From: Bacteroides zhangwenhongii
GTDB lineage: Bacteria > Bacteroidota > Bacteroidia > Bacteroidales > Bacteroidaceae
DNA length: 64,000 nucleotides
Direction of reading: 5' to 3'
Assembly (NCBI RefSeq): GCF_009193325.2
Contig: NZ_CP059856.1
Span: 4,712,001 to 4,776,000, forward strand
The notes beneath the pieces were generated by a model, which was given only the letters and a program-made list of their open reading frames with translations, ran no database searches and was not told the DNA's origin. Positions 32,073 to 40,005 of the stretch are shown piece after piece. The number at the start of each line of letters is the position of its first letter. Position 1 is the first letter of the stretch. The translations under genes and the position numbers were made by a program.

Positions 32073-32270
32073 CTTTATCACTTCATCTATTTCCTTTATA
32101 CGTTTCTTACGGTCTTTGTCGGGACCGTCTTTCGTATCATTCTTGAAAACATTGTCTGCACGGTCAGAAACTTCGCTGCTCCATTCTTCAAAATCATTCG
32201 TGGCCGGACGACCATTCGGTTCGATATTTTCTTCTGCAATCGAATCGTGTCTGTTAATCATATCATCCAT
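32058..32270 (-). CDS. Small, highly charged hypothetical protein
   Basis: 70 residues, rich in Asp, Glu and Lys, with no hydrophobic segment and no cysteine. Residues from about 45 onward (KDGPDKDRKKRIKEIDEVIKKDLE region) would form a charged helix. I do not recognise the family. Support for a real gene: codon pattern and composition unlike a shadow frame, no overlapping gene, and a terminator hairpin at its 3' end. It sits alone between the decayed cassette and the repeat region. Confidence 0.55.
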   Translation of the reverse strand: MDDMINRHDSIAEENIEPNGRPATNDFEEWSSEVSDRADNVFKNDTKDGPDKDRKKRIKEIDEVIKKDLE

Positions 32271-32398
32271 AAGTTCTCATTTTATATATTTATGGTCATA
32301 AGACAATCAAGAACAAGAAAAGTTCTTTGTTTTAATGATTTTTTGAATCTGATTATACATGAGTAACTATCTTGGCAAAACATCTGTCACCCAATACG

Positions 32399-32491
32399 AC
32401 CATACGATTTGCCTAAATCGACCATACGTTTCACTTAAACTAACCATACGATTCGCCTAAACCAACTATACGATTCATCCCAAACATACGG
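32399..32491. repeat. 22-bp tandem repeat, family 1 (about four units)
   Basis: Units start at 32399, 32421, 32443 and 32465. Each opens with AC(C/T)ATACG(A/T)TT followed by a more variable CxCxTAAAxx part; a last CATACGG closes the array. Partial CAATACG precedes it. Direct, no spacers. Confidence 0.75.
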
Positions 32492-32515
32492 AGTAGAGTC
32501 GTGTTTCAACGGCTT

Positions 32516-32620
32516 GAAACAAAGTGTTCGACAGTGCGAAACAAAGTGTTTGGCAGCGTGAAACATAGTGTTTTACGGTGGCAAACAAAATGTTTCAAAC
32601 AGCTATGAAACAAAATAACC
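32516..32620. repeat. 22-bp tandem repeat, family 2 (about four units)
   Basis: Units start at 32516, 32538 and 32560 (22 bp each) and a longer last one at 32582 (25 bp), then a truncated unit at 32607. The conserved core GAAACAAAGTGTT contains a short palindrome AAACA-N3-TGTT(T); the remaining nine bases vary. A partial unit GTGTTTCAACGGCTT precedes the array. Confidence 0.75.
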
Positions 32621-32664
32621 AATAGTAAGAGAGACATTCTACCGATTACTGTTTTCAGAGAAAG

Positions 32665-32766
32665 CGGTGATAGGTGACAGGTGCGGTGATAGATTACACA
32701 CAACCTATCACCCTATTGAAAGCACGATGAATAAAGGAATTCAGAGCAACAGGTGATAGGTGATAG
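32665..32766. repeat. GGTGATA short repeats with a hairpin
   Basis: GGTGATAGGTGACAGGTG near 32665, GGTGATAG (32685-32692) facing CTATCACC (32705-32712) as an 8-bp stem, and AGGTGATAGGTGATAG at about 32751-32766. Lies just upstream of the stop side of the TonB-C-domain gene. Confidence 0.6.
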
Positions 32767-32799
32767 AGGATTTTATATTTTTACACTAGGGGAGGAAGG

Positions 32800-33816
32800 T
32801 TATTTCGCCCGATAATTCTGCGGTCGAAAAGGAATATAAAGAGTATAATTACTATCTGTCGGTTTACCTTCTACAAGAGCTGGAGCCCACTTCGGCATTC
32901 CTTTTACAATGCGGAGAGCTTCTTCCGCAAACTCCGGATGCGTAGACCGTACTATATGCGGACGAAGTATAACTCCTTCTTTATCAATAGTAAACTCGCA
33001 CAAAGCAAATCCGGGAATATTCTTTTCCAATAAATCGGCCGGATACACCATCTGTCCGGCAATATATTCTTCAGGAGTCATGTCCGGAAAATGAGCTAAC
33101 TCTTCTATCCGTTTTCCGGAAAGCGCTCTCGAACGGGGACCTACCTGATAAATTCCAACATATATCGGTTGTTTATATGCATCGGGAGCTTCCTTGCTGC
33201 GTTGTTGCAGGGCCTTCAACAGAGAAGCGGCTTCTTCTGCCAAAGTCTGCTCCGATATATTCCCACCTTTGGACAACATATAAGCCGACTGGCAAACCAA
33301 CACAAGACGCTCCATCAAAGTTCCTTTTTCCGGAGACCACTTCCGTCCCATCCGCTCTTTCCCTTTCTCATTGGTGGAAGAAAAATAATAGACAACCCCA
33401 TCCAAACCAGCACTGGAACCATCCAAATCCTGTATCTGCTCAGTGACTATATGAAAGATAGCTCCCAAAGACCGATAAAGCGACGGACTGATGGCAACTG
33501 ATTTCGTCTCCACTTTCACCGTTCCTTTCTCCGCCTGCCAATAAGTTCGTGACAGCGTGTTCGATATAAGAAAATAACGTCCGTTCTTCTTTTCCACCGA
33601 CATGGCATATTCGGGCGAAAAGGAAGGAATAGCTGTAAAACGCGCATAAGGCTGTTTCTGAAAACCTGTATTTAACAAAGAGAATACACTACGATAATAT
33701 TCACCCAACTCGCCTTTATAAGTAGAGAGAGATCGCACCGGCTCCAAATAGTCTATCTGGGCCGCAAGGCGAAAAGAAAAAGCCAAAATCAGAAGAGTGA
33801 AAACAATCTTTTTCAT
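32800..33816 (-). CDS. Secreted protein with TonB C-terminal-like domain
   Basis: 338 residues from the start at 33816, chosen because a signal peptide follows directly (MKKIVFTLLILAFSFRLAAQ) and the -7 box at 33847-33854 lies upstream only of this start. The middle (about 20-240) has no family I know. The C-terminal 75 residues (YPADLLEKNIPGFALCEFTIDKEG ... MPKWAPALVEGKP) match the TonB_C domain pattern, which binds TonB boxes. There is no N-terminal membrane anchor or proline-rich spacer after signal cleavage, so it would be a free periplasmic protein rather than an energy transducer. It is divergent from an orphan susC/susD pair. Confidence 0.8.
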   Translation of the reverse strand: MKKIVFTLLILAFSFRLAAQIDYLEPVRSLSTYKGELGEYYRSVFSLLNTGFQKQPYARFTAIPSFSPEYAMSVEKKNGRYFLISNTLSRTYWQAEKGTVKVETKSVAISPSLYRSLGAIFHIVTEQIQDLDGSSAGLDGVVYYFSSTNEKGKERMGRKWSPEKGTLMERLVLVCQSAYMLSKGGNISEQTLAEEAASLLKALQQRSKEAPDAYKQPIYVGIYQVGPRSRALSGKRIEELAHFPDMTPEEYIAGQMVYPADLLEKNIPGFALCEFTIDKEGVILRPHIVRSTHPEFAEEALRIVKGMPKWAPALVEGKPTDSNYTLYIPFRPQNYRAK

Positions 33817-33846
33817 AAGTTGCCGGATTTTCGGTACATAACGGTG

Positions 33847-33854
33847 CAAAGATA
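33847..33854 (-). promoter_or_regulatory. Promoter (-7 box) of the TonB-C-domain gene
   Basis: Minus-strand TATCTTTG, full match to TAnnTTTG, 30 bp before the ATG at 33816. Confidence 0.6.
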
Positions 33855-33906
33855 TAAATTATTTCAATGCGTACCGATAAAACAATGGGGAATATACTCC
33901 ACCACA

Positions 33907-33947
33907 CTGTGGAATTTTTACACAATTCCACAGTCTGCAATTCCACA
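33907..33947 (+). promoter_or_regulatory. Dyad (putative enhancer-binding-protein site) upstream of susC-2
   Basis: Perfect 10-bp inverted repeat CTGTGGAATT (33907-33916) and AATTCCACAG (33924-33933) with a 7-bp spacer; a further half site AATTCCACA is at 33939-33947. Centre is about 142 bp upstream of the start predicted from the sigma-54 promoter, a usual place for an upstream activating sequence. Confidence 0.65.
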
Positions 33948-34035
33948 CTTCTAAAAAAACACACTTTATTTCTTAAATACTATAACAATAAAAATCAATT
34001 ATTTACGTTTTATCCGGACAGTATATAGAATGGTC

Positions 34036-34050
34036 TGGCACGCTGCTTGC
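34036..34050 (+). promoter_or_regulatory. Sigma-54 promoter of the orphan susC/susD pair
   Basis: TGGCACG-CTGC-TTGC. GG at 34037-34038 and GC at 34049-34050 are separated by exactly ten bases, and all conserved positions of the TGGCAC-N5-TTGC consensus are present. Expected start about 34062, 44 bp before the ATG at 34106. Confidence 0.75.
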
Positions 34051-34105
34051 CCACTAACTATTAACAGAATTCAATCCCTATAAGAAAATCTAAACTTAAA
34101 TAAAC

Positions 34106-37100
34106 ATGAAAGTGACAAGAAAAAGCAAATGGTTGTTAAGCATTCTGTTTGTGTTCCTTTTACCATCACATCTGTTTTCACAAGCAGCAAGTATGCCGAT
34201 GGAAGCCCCGACAGAAGGAGAGCCGGTGACGGAAGTGCAAGAAGACGAAACCGATGAAGGCGGGAACAGAACCATAAAAGGAATTATTTATGACGAACAA
34301 GGAGAAACCATCATCGGCGCCTCTGTATTAATAAAAGGAGAAGAAACGACAGGGACGACGAGTGATATGGACGGCAAATTTACACTGAGTGTTCCCCAAG
34401 GAGCCACCCTCGTTATTTCTTATATCGGATATCATCCGCAGGAAATAAAAATAAGAAAAAGAACAGCCCTCCATGTCATACTGAAAGAAGACAATCAGCT
34501 ACTAGAAGAGGTAGTGGTGGTAGGATACGGAACAGTCAAGAAAAGCGATTTGACGGGCTCCGTTTCCGGTGTGTCGACCAGGCAATTCAAGAACCAGCCG
34601 ATAAAACGAGTGGAAAACATCCTTCAAGGCCGGACACCCGGTGTGGAAGTTACTGCGACAAGCGGTGTGCCCGGAGCAGGCATGAAAGTACGTGTACGCG
34701 GTACTACCTCTATCAATAAAAGTAGTGACCCGTTGTACGTGATAGACGGAATCATCTCTTCCAGCGGGCTGGACGGTATCAATCCGTCGGATATCCAATC
34801 GATGGAAGTTCTGAAAGACGCTTCATCCACCGCTATTTACGGTTCGCGAGGTTCAAACGGAGTTATTTTGATCACCACCAAAGGCGGTAGCGAAGGAAAA
34901 GCCAGTATTACGTTCGATGCTTCCGTAGGTCTTTCCACAGTGAGAAAACAATATGATTTACTGAACGCATATGAATATGCAACGGCACTGAATGATATAC
35001 GCGGTTCATCTACGATTTCAGCAGAAGACCTCGAAGCCTACAAAAACGGGACAAAAGGAATCAATTGGGCTGACCTCATCACCCACACCGGTATCACGCA
35101 GGATTACAGGTTAAGCATCTCCGGCGGAAACGCCAAAGTGAAATATCTTATTTCCGGAAATATGCTGGATCAGGAAGCCGTCACTATCAGGACGGATTAC
35201 AAACGTTATGGTATCCGGGCAAACATCGATGCTGATGTAAAACCCTGGCTGACTATCTCCGCCAAGATGAACGCCAGCAGTCTGCATAAGCATAACGACG
35301 GCGCCAACTGGTTTCATATCACCAACTTCTCCCCTACGATGGAAATGAAAGACTCGGAAACCGGCATATACAACAGAGACCCGTATAACATCGCCAACGG
35401 CTCGAATCCATACGGCGAGCTGATGGTTAACTACAGTGACAGTTACAGTTATAACCTCAATGCCAACCTGACCTTATTATTCAAGATAATGAAAGGGCTT
35501 ACGTTCTCCGTACAAGGTGGATACGACTACGACCACAGCCCTTCCTATTCTTTCAAATCGAAATTGGAAGCTCCCGGTGCAATCAACAGCATGAACAACA
35601 CCAGCAATATGCATAACTATTGGCAGAATACCAATAACCTGACCTGGCAAAGACAATTCGGTGACCACAACGTTACGGCAATGGCCGTATGGGAAATCAG
35701 CCGCTCATGGGATACGGGCTTGCAAGGTACCGGTTCGAATCTGAACAATGAGAGCGTAGGATATTGGAATATCGCCAATGCCGCCATAAGAAATGCAAGC
35801 AACTCGTACACAGAAGCGTCTCTTGCTTCAGGAATCATACGTGCCAACTATGACTACAAGAAACGGTATTTCATCACTGCCGCATTAAGAGCGGACGGCT
35901 CTTCCAAATTTCAAGGAAACAATAAATGGGGATATTTTCCATCCGCAGCAGTAGCTTGGGATATAGCAAAGGAGAAGTTCATGAGCAACCAACATATATT
36001 GGAACAATTGAAATTAAGAGGTAGTTTCGGTGTCACCGGTAATCAGGACATTGCCGCATACAGTACGCTGGGAATGTTATCGGGCGCAACTTACGGCTGG
36101 GGTACTTCCAATGCTTACACAGGGTATTGGGGTAACCAGTTCCCTACTCCCGATATCACTTGGGAAAAGACCTACCAATATGATTTGGGAGTAGATTTAA
36201 GCTTAGGCGGGTTCAACATTACATTCGATTGGTTCAAGAAAATAACCAAAGACCTGCTCTTCCAAAAACAAGTACCCAAATACAACGGTGGAGGTACGTA
36301 TTGGGTGAATCAGGGTGAACTGAAGAACATGGGAGTTGAATTCTCGGTCAACACCTTCCCGGTGAAAGGAACGGTGACTTGGGAGACCGGTTTCAATGCC
36401 GCTTATGTGAAAAATGAAGTAACCGACCTTGCCGGCAGTGACTTCGTACTGACAGCCAACTATAGCGATTTGGGCGGCGCGATGCAAATTATGAAGCCCG
36501 GTTATCCGATGGGATCTTTCTATGTATATCAATGGAAAGGATTCGACGAGAAAGGCGCCAACCTTTATCAGAAAGCAGACGGCAGCCTGACTACCAGCCC
36601 TACTTCCGACGACTTGGTAGTAAAAGGACAGGCAAGCCCGAAATGGACAATGGGGTGGAACAACACAATCAGTTGGAAAAACTGGACTGTAAACATCTTC
36701 TTCAATGCCGCCACCGGATACAACCGCCTGAATATAAGCCGCTACACGGCCGCCTCAATGACCGGGAATTCACGTTTCGTCACGCTGCGGGATGCTTATT
36801 TCAAAGGTTGGGATCACGTAAGCAACAAAGCGGAAGCAGCTTATCCGAGCCTCACCAATACCGAAAGTAAGAATTACGCCAACTCGGATTTCTGGCTGGA
36901 AGACGCTTCTTTCGTCAAATTGAAGAACGTCAGCATTTCGTATCGCATTCCGAGACGGGTTGCCAAGTTTGCAAGCATACAATTATCCGTAAGCGCGCAA
37001 GACCTTTTTACAATCACCCGTTACAAAGGAATGGATCCGGAGGTTTATACCAGCTATGACGGTCTGGACTATGGTGCGTACCCCATCCCACGAACAATAA

Positions 37101-37126
37101 CTTTTGGCGCCAAAATCAGATTTTAA
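34106..37126 (+). CDS. SusC-like TonB-dependent transporter (second pair)
   Basis: 1006 residues: signal peptide ending near LFSQ, an acidic low-complexity stretch (about 30-52), carboxypeptidase-regulatory-like domain (about 57-130), EEVVVVGYGTVKKSDLTGSV, plug (LQGRTPGVEV, ASSTAIYGSRGSNGV) and barrel to the C-terminal FGAKIRF. No STN domain. Only susD follows it; no enzyme, HTCS or sigma/anti-sigma pair is near, so the ligand is unknown. The promoter looks sigma-54 dependent, unlike the HTCS-type control of the xylan pair. The acidic N-terminal linker is unusual for SusC proteins. Confidence 0.95.
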   Translation: MKVTRKSKWLLSILFVFLLPSHLFSQAASMPMEAPTEGEPVTEVQEDETDEGGNRTIKGIIYDEQGETIIGASVLIKGEETTGTTSDMDGKFTLSVPQGATLVISYIGYHPQEIKIRKRTALHVILKEDNQLLEEVVVVGYGTVKKSDLTGSVSGVSTRQFKNQPIKRVENILQGRTPGVEVTATSGVPGAGMKVRVRGTTSINKSSDPLYVIDGIISSSGLDGINPSDIQSMEVLKDASSTAIYGSRGSNGVILITTKGGSEGKASITFDASVGLSTVRKQYDLLNAYEYATALNDIRGSSTISAEDLEAYKNGTKGINWADLITHTGITQDYRLSISGGNAKVKYLISGNMLDQEAVTIRTDYKRYGIRANIDADVKPWLTISAKMNASSLHKHNDGANWFHITNFSPTMEMKDSETGIYNRDPYNIANGSNPYGELMVNYSDSYSYNLNANLTLLFKIMKGLTFSVQGGYDYDHSPSYSFKSKLEAPGAINSMNNTSNMHNYWQNTNNLTWQRQFGDHNVTAMAVWEISRSWDTGLQGTGSNLNNESVGYWNIANAAIRNASNSYTEASLASGIIRANYDYKKRYFITAALRADGSSKFQGNNKWGYFPSAAVAWDIAKEKFMSNQHILEQLKLRGSFGVTGNQDIAAYSTLGMLSGATYGWGTSNAYTGYWGNQFPTPDITWEKTYQYDLGVDLSLGGFNITFDWFKKITKDLLFQKQVPKYNGGGTYWVNQGELKNMGVEFSVNTFPVKGTVTWETGFNAAYVKNEVTDLAGSDFVLTANYSDLGGAMQIMKPGYPMGSFYVYQWKGFDEKGANLYQKADGSLTTSPTSDDLVVKGQASPKWTMGWNNTISWKNWTVNIFFNAATGYNRLNISRYTAASMTGNSRFVTLRDAYFKGWDHVSNKAEAAYPSLTNTESKNYANSDFWLEDASFVKLKNVSISYRIPRRVAKFASIQLSVSAQDLFTITRYKGMDPEVYTSYDGLDYGAYPIPRTITFGAKIRF

Positions 37127-37152
37127 CCATTGACCTATAAATAAAGAACAAG

Positions 37153-38760
37153 ATGAAAACAACATATAAGTATATCAAAAAGACATTGCCATTCGTTTGG
37201 GCGGGTCTATGTCTCGTTTCGTGCAACGACTTCCTGACCGAAGACCCTAAAGGACAGTTACCTTCAGAAGAATTCTTCAGCAACAAAGAAGATCTTGATG
37301 CTTCACTGACCGCATTATACTCCGTGATAGCAAGTTCACAGGCCAGCAATAATCTTTGCGGTACTAACTTCCTAGCCGGTGATGATATTTCCACCCACCC
37401 TTCCAGCAACAAACAGCCGCTTAGGGAACATGACCAGTTTGATGTGAAAGATAATAATTCATGGCTGTCCAGTATGTGGGAACAGCGTTTCAAAGTAATC
37501 AAAGCCGCCAACTTCATTATCAACAATGCTGGACGCACCCCCGACGTATCAGAGGAAGAAATTAAGGCTGCTATCGGACAGGCACATTATTGGAGAGCCT
37601 ATTCGTATTTCTATCTGGTGACAACGTGGGGAAAAGTACCTATCATGCTGGAAGAGGAAATCAATTACAACGCTCCTTTGCAAACAGAAGAAGAAGTTTA
37701 TAAATTGATCCTATCCGACCTGAAGATTGCAGAAACAGACTGTCCTGCAAATTACACCAAAGAGCCTTATGCCAGAAACGGAATAAATATCGCCGTAAGT
37801 GAAGGAGCAGTGAAAGCGACAATGGCATACGTGTATATGTGCATGGCAGGATGGCCGCTCAACAAAGGAACGGAATATTATAAACTGGCGGCAGGCAAAG
37901 CAAAAGAAGTAATCGACGGTGTGGAGAACCACATTTATAATTATGCACTGCTGGATGAATACAGCCAGGTATATTCTTGGGAATATAATAATAAGAATAA
38001 AGAGTTACTGCTGGGCATCTACTATAACCGGAACCAGACAAATCAAGCCGCTCCTTTGACCGACTTCCTTCAGGATATGGCGCAAGGCGGATGGGGAGAT
38101 ACCAATGGAGAAATCAAATTCTGGAAAGCTTTTCCGGAAGGACCGCGCAAAGATGCCACTTACTTTCCTAAAATCATATTGAGCGATGGCGAGCTACATG
38201 ACTGGTGGTATGACACCGATCCACCTTCCCGCGAAGTGGTTGCACCTGTTTTCATGAAAACGGTGGAAGGTGCTGTACGTGGAACGGAGTTCGATTACAC
38301 CAATCCCGCTCTGGTGAACGCGGCAGGCGAAAAGACGCTCCAACTGATACGGCTGTCGCAGGTATATTGCTGGTATGCCGAAGCAACAGGGCGTTCGGGA
38401 GAAGTCAATACAAAAGCCATAGAAGTATTAAATAAGGTACGTAACAGGGCTGACGGTCAAGAAACTAATTTTTATAAGGAAACCATGACACCCGAAGCAC
38501 TGGCAGAAGCCGCCTACGATGAGCACGGCTGGGAAATAGCCGGATACTATTGGGGAGGCATTGCAAGCAGGGCCAGGGATATGTTCAGGATGTACCGGTA
38601 CAAAGATCATTTTGAATACCGCAAGGAGAACCCGCTAATAAAAGTAGCGGAGGGTATCGAGAGAAATGAAGCGGTGCCCGTAACGGGTACATGGGATGAT
38701 AGTAAAATGTACGCTCCCTATCCTTACGAGGATGCGATTTTAAATCCGAACCTAAAGTAA
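37153..38760 (+). CDS. SusD-like lipoprotein (second pair)
   Basis: 535 residues; lipobox LVSC with Cys24 followed by NDFLTEDPKGQLPSEEFF, typical of SusD/RagB. Helical core with AAIGQAHYWRAYSYFYLVTTWG and C-terminal region with NKVRNRADGQ. Starts 26 bp after susC-2 and is the last gene of this unit. Acts with the SusC above to bind and take up an unknown ligand. Confidence 0.95.
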   Translation: MKTTYKYIKKTLPFVWAGLCLVSCNDFLTEDPKGQLPSEEFFSNKEDLDASLTALYSVIASSQASNNLCGTNFLAGDDISTHPSSNKQPLREHDQFDVKDNNSWLSSMWEQRFKVIKAANFIINNAGRTPDVSEEEIKAAIGQAHYWRAYSYFYLVTTWGKVPIMLEEEINYNAPLQTEEEVYKLILSDLKIAETDCPANYTKEPYARNGINIAVSEGAVKATMAYVYMCMAGWPLNKGTEYYKLAAGKAKEVIDGVENHIYNYALLDEYSQVYSWEYNNKNKELLLGIYYNRNQTNQAAPLTDFLQDMAQGGWGDTNGEIKFWKAFPEGPRKDATYFPKIILSDGELHDWWYDTDPPSREVVAPVFMKTVEGAVRGTEFDYTNPALVNAAGEKTLQLIRLSQVYCWYAEATGRSGEVNTKAIEVLNKVRNRADGQETNFYKETMTPEALAEAAYDEHGWEIAGYYWGGIASRARDMFRMYRYKDHFEYRKENPLIKVAEGIERNEAVPVTGTWDDSKMYAPYPYEDAILNPNLK

Positions 38761-38811
38761 GTAACTCCATAAAAACGTCTATATAGATTTCACCAACTGA
38801 AATAAATATTA

Positions 38812-38819
38812 TATCTTTG
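38812..38819 (+). promoter_or_regulatory. Promoter (-7 box) of pheS
   Basis: TATCTTTG, full match to TAnnTTTG, 42 bp before the ATG at 38862. Confidence 0.6.
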
Positions 38820-38861
38820 CAAGGTTTTTACCAAGAAACTGAATAACAATATATCAAAAAT

Positions 38862-39893
38862 ATGATAGCTAAGATTGAACAACTTCTGAAAGAGGTGGAA
38901 GCCTTGCACGCCTCCAATGCCGAAGAACTCGAAGCTCTCCGCATCAAATACCTTAGCAAGAAGGGAGCCATTAACGACTTAATGGCAGATTTTCGTAACG
39001 TACCGGCTGAGCAGAAAAAGGAAGTCGGCATGAGGCTGAATGAACTGAAAACGAAAGCGCAGGATAAAATCAATGCGCTGAAAGAGCAGTTTGAAAACCA
39101 AGACAACGGTTGCGACGGATTGGATTTGACCCGTTCGGCTTATCCTGTGAAACTTGGTACGCGCCATCCGCTCACAATCGTGAAGAACGAAATCATCGAT
39201 ATTTTTGCCCGAATGGGTTTCAACATCGCAGACGGACCGGAAATCGAAGACGACTGGCATGTATTCTCTTCCATGAACTTTGCGGAAGACCATCCGGCAC
39301 GCGATATGCAAGACACTTTCTTTATTGAAAACAATACCGAAGTGTCTCACAATGTCGTTTTGCGTACACACACATCCAGCGTACAGAGCCGTGTAATGGA
39401 GTCTACACAACCTCCTATCCGCGTACTTTGTCCGGGACGCGTATATCGTAACGAAGCTATCAGCTACCGTGCACACGCCTTCTTCCACCAAGTGGAAGCT
39501 TTATACGTAGACCGCAACGTGTCTTTCACGGATTTGAAACAGGCATTGCTTCTTTTTGCCCGCGAAATGTTCGGTGAAGATACCAAAATCCGCCTGCGTC
39601 CTTCTTATTTCCCTTTCACAGAGCCCAGTGCCGAAATGGATATAAGCTGTAACATCTGCGGTGGAAAAGGTTGTCCTTTCTGCAAACACACAGGTTGGGT
39701 GGAAATCTTAGGTTGCGGTATGGTAGATCCGAACGTGCTGGAGCTGAACGGTATTGACAGCAAGATATATAGCGGTTATGCTTTAGGAATGGGCATTGAA
39801 CGAATCACCAACTTAAAATATCGCGTCAACGACCTCAGACTGTTCTCTGAAAATGACACACGCTTCCTGAAGGAATTCGAGAGCGCCTACTAA
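38862..39893 (+). CDS. pheS: Phenylalanine-tRNA ligase alpha subunit
   Basis: 343 residues, usual length. N-terminal coiled coil (about 1-85) for tRNA binding, then the class II core: motif 2 region RVYRNEAISYRAHAFFHQVE and motif 3 GYALGMGIERI. Phe-binding FPFTEPSAEMDI is present. Forms an alpha2beta2 enzyme with PheT, which is not encoded beside it. Cytoplasmic, essential. Confidence 0.97.
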   Translation: MIAKIEQLLKEVEALHASNAEELEALRIKYLSKKGAINDLMADFRNVPAEQKKEVGMRLNELKTKAQDKINALKEQFENQDNGCDGLDLTRSAYPVKLGTRHPLTIVKNEIIDIFARMGFNIADGPEIEDDWHVFSSMNFAEDHPARDMQDTFFIENNTEVSHNVVLRTHTSSVQSRVMESTQPPIRVLCPGRVYRNEAISYRAHAFFHQVEALYVDRNVSFTDLKQALLLFAREMFGEDTKIRLRPSYFPFTEPSAEMDISCNICGGKGCPFCKHTGWVEILGCGMVDPNVLELNGIDSKIYSGYALGMGIERITNLKYRVNDLRLFSENDTRFLKEFESAY

Positions 39894-39898
39894 TCATA

Positions 39899-39979
39899 TT
39901 CACCACAGATTACACGGATTAACACAGATTATTGGGAATTTATTAAAAATCTGTGCTAATCCGTGTAATCTGTGGTGAA
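39899..39979. repeat. Long imperfect palindrome, dispersed-repeat type
   Basis: Arms 39899-39930 and 39948-39979 are complementary over 32 bp with one mismatch, around a 17-base loop. The arm sequence built on CACAGATTACACGGATTA is a type I recall as recurring between genes in Bacteroides. It follows pheS and would also form a strong terminator-like hairpin. Confidence 0.8.
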
Positions 39980-40005
39980 CTAATGGTGGAATAAACTAAT
40001 TCATT

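Larger units (their letters stand above)
32271..32799. other. Gene-free, repeat-rich region (529 bp)
   Basis: No credible gene on either strand. Contains three repeat groups in a row: a 22-bp tandem repeat at 32399-32491, a second unrelated 22-bp tandem repeat at 32516-32620 and GGTGATA repeats at 32665-32766. The first 100 bases (32271-32390) show nothing I can name. Confidence 0.7.

Noticed and set aside
32399..32620. Repeat field considered as a CRISPR array.
   Set aside because: The 22-bp units are directly adjacent, the variable part is only about nine bases, and there are no cas genes.
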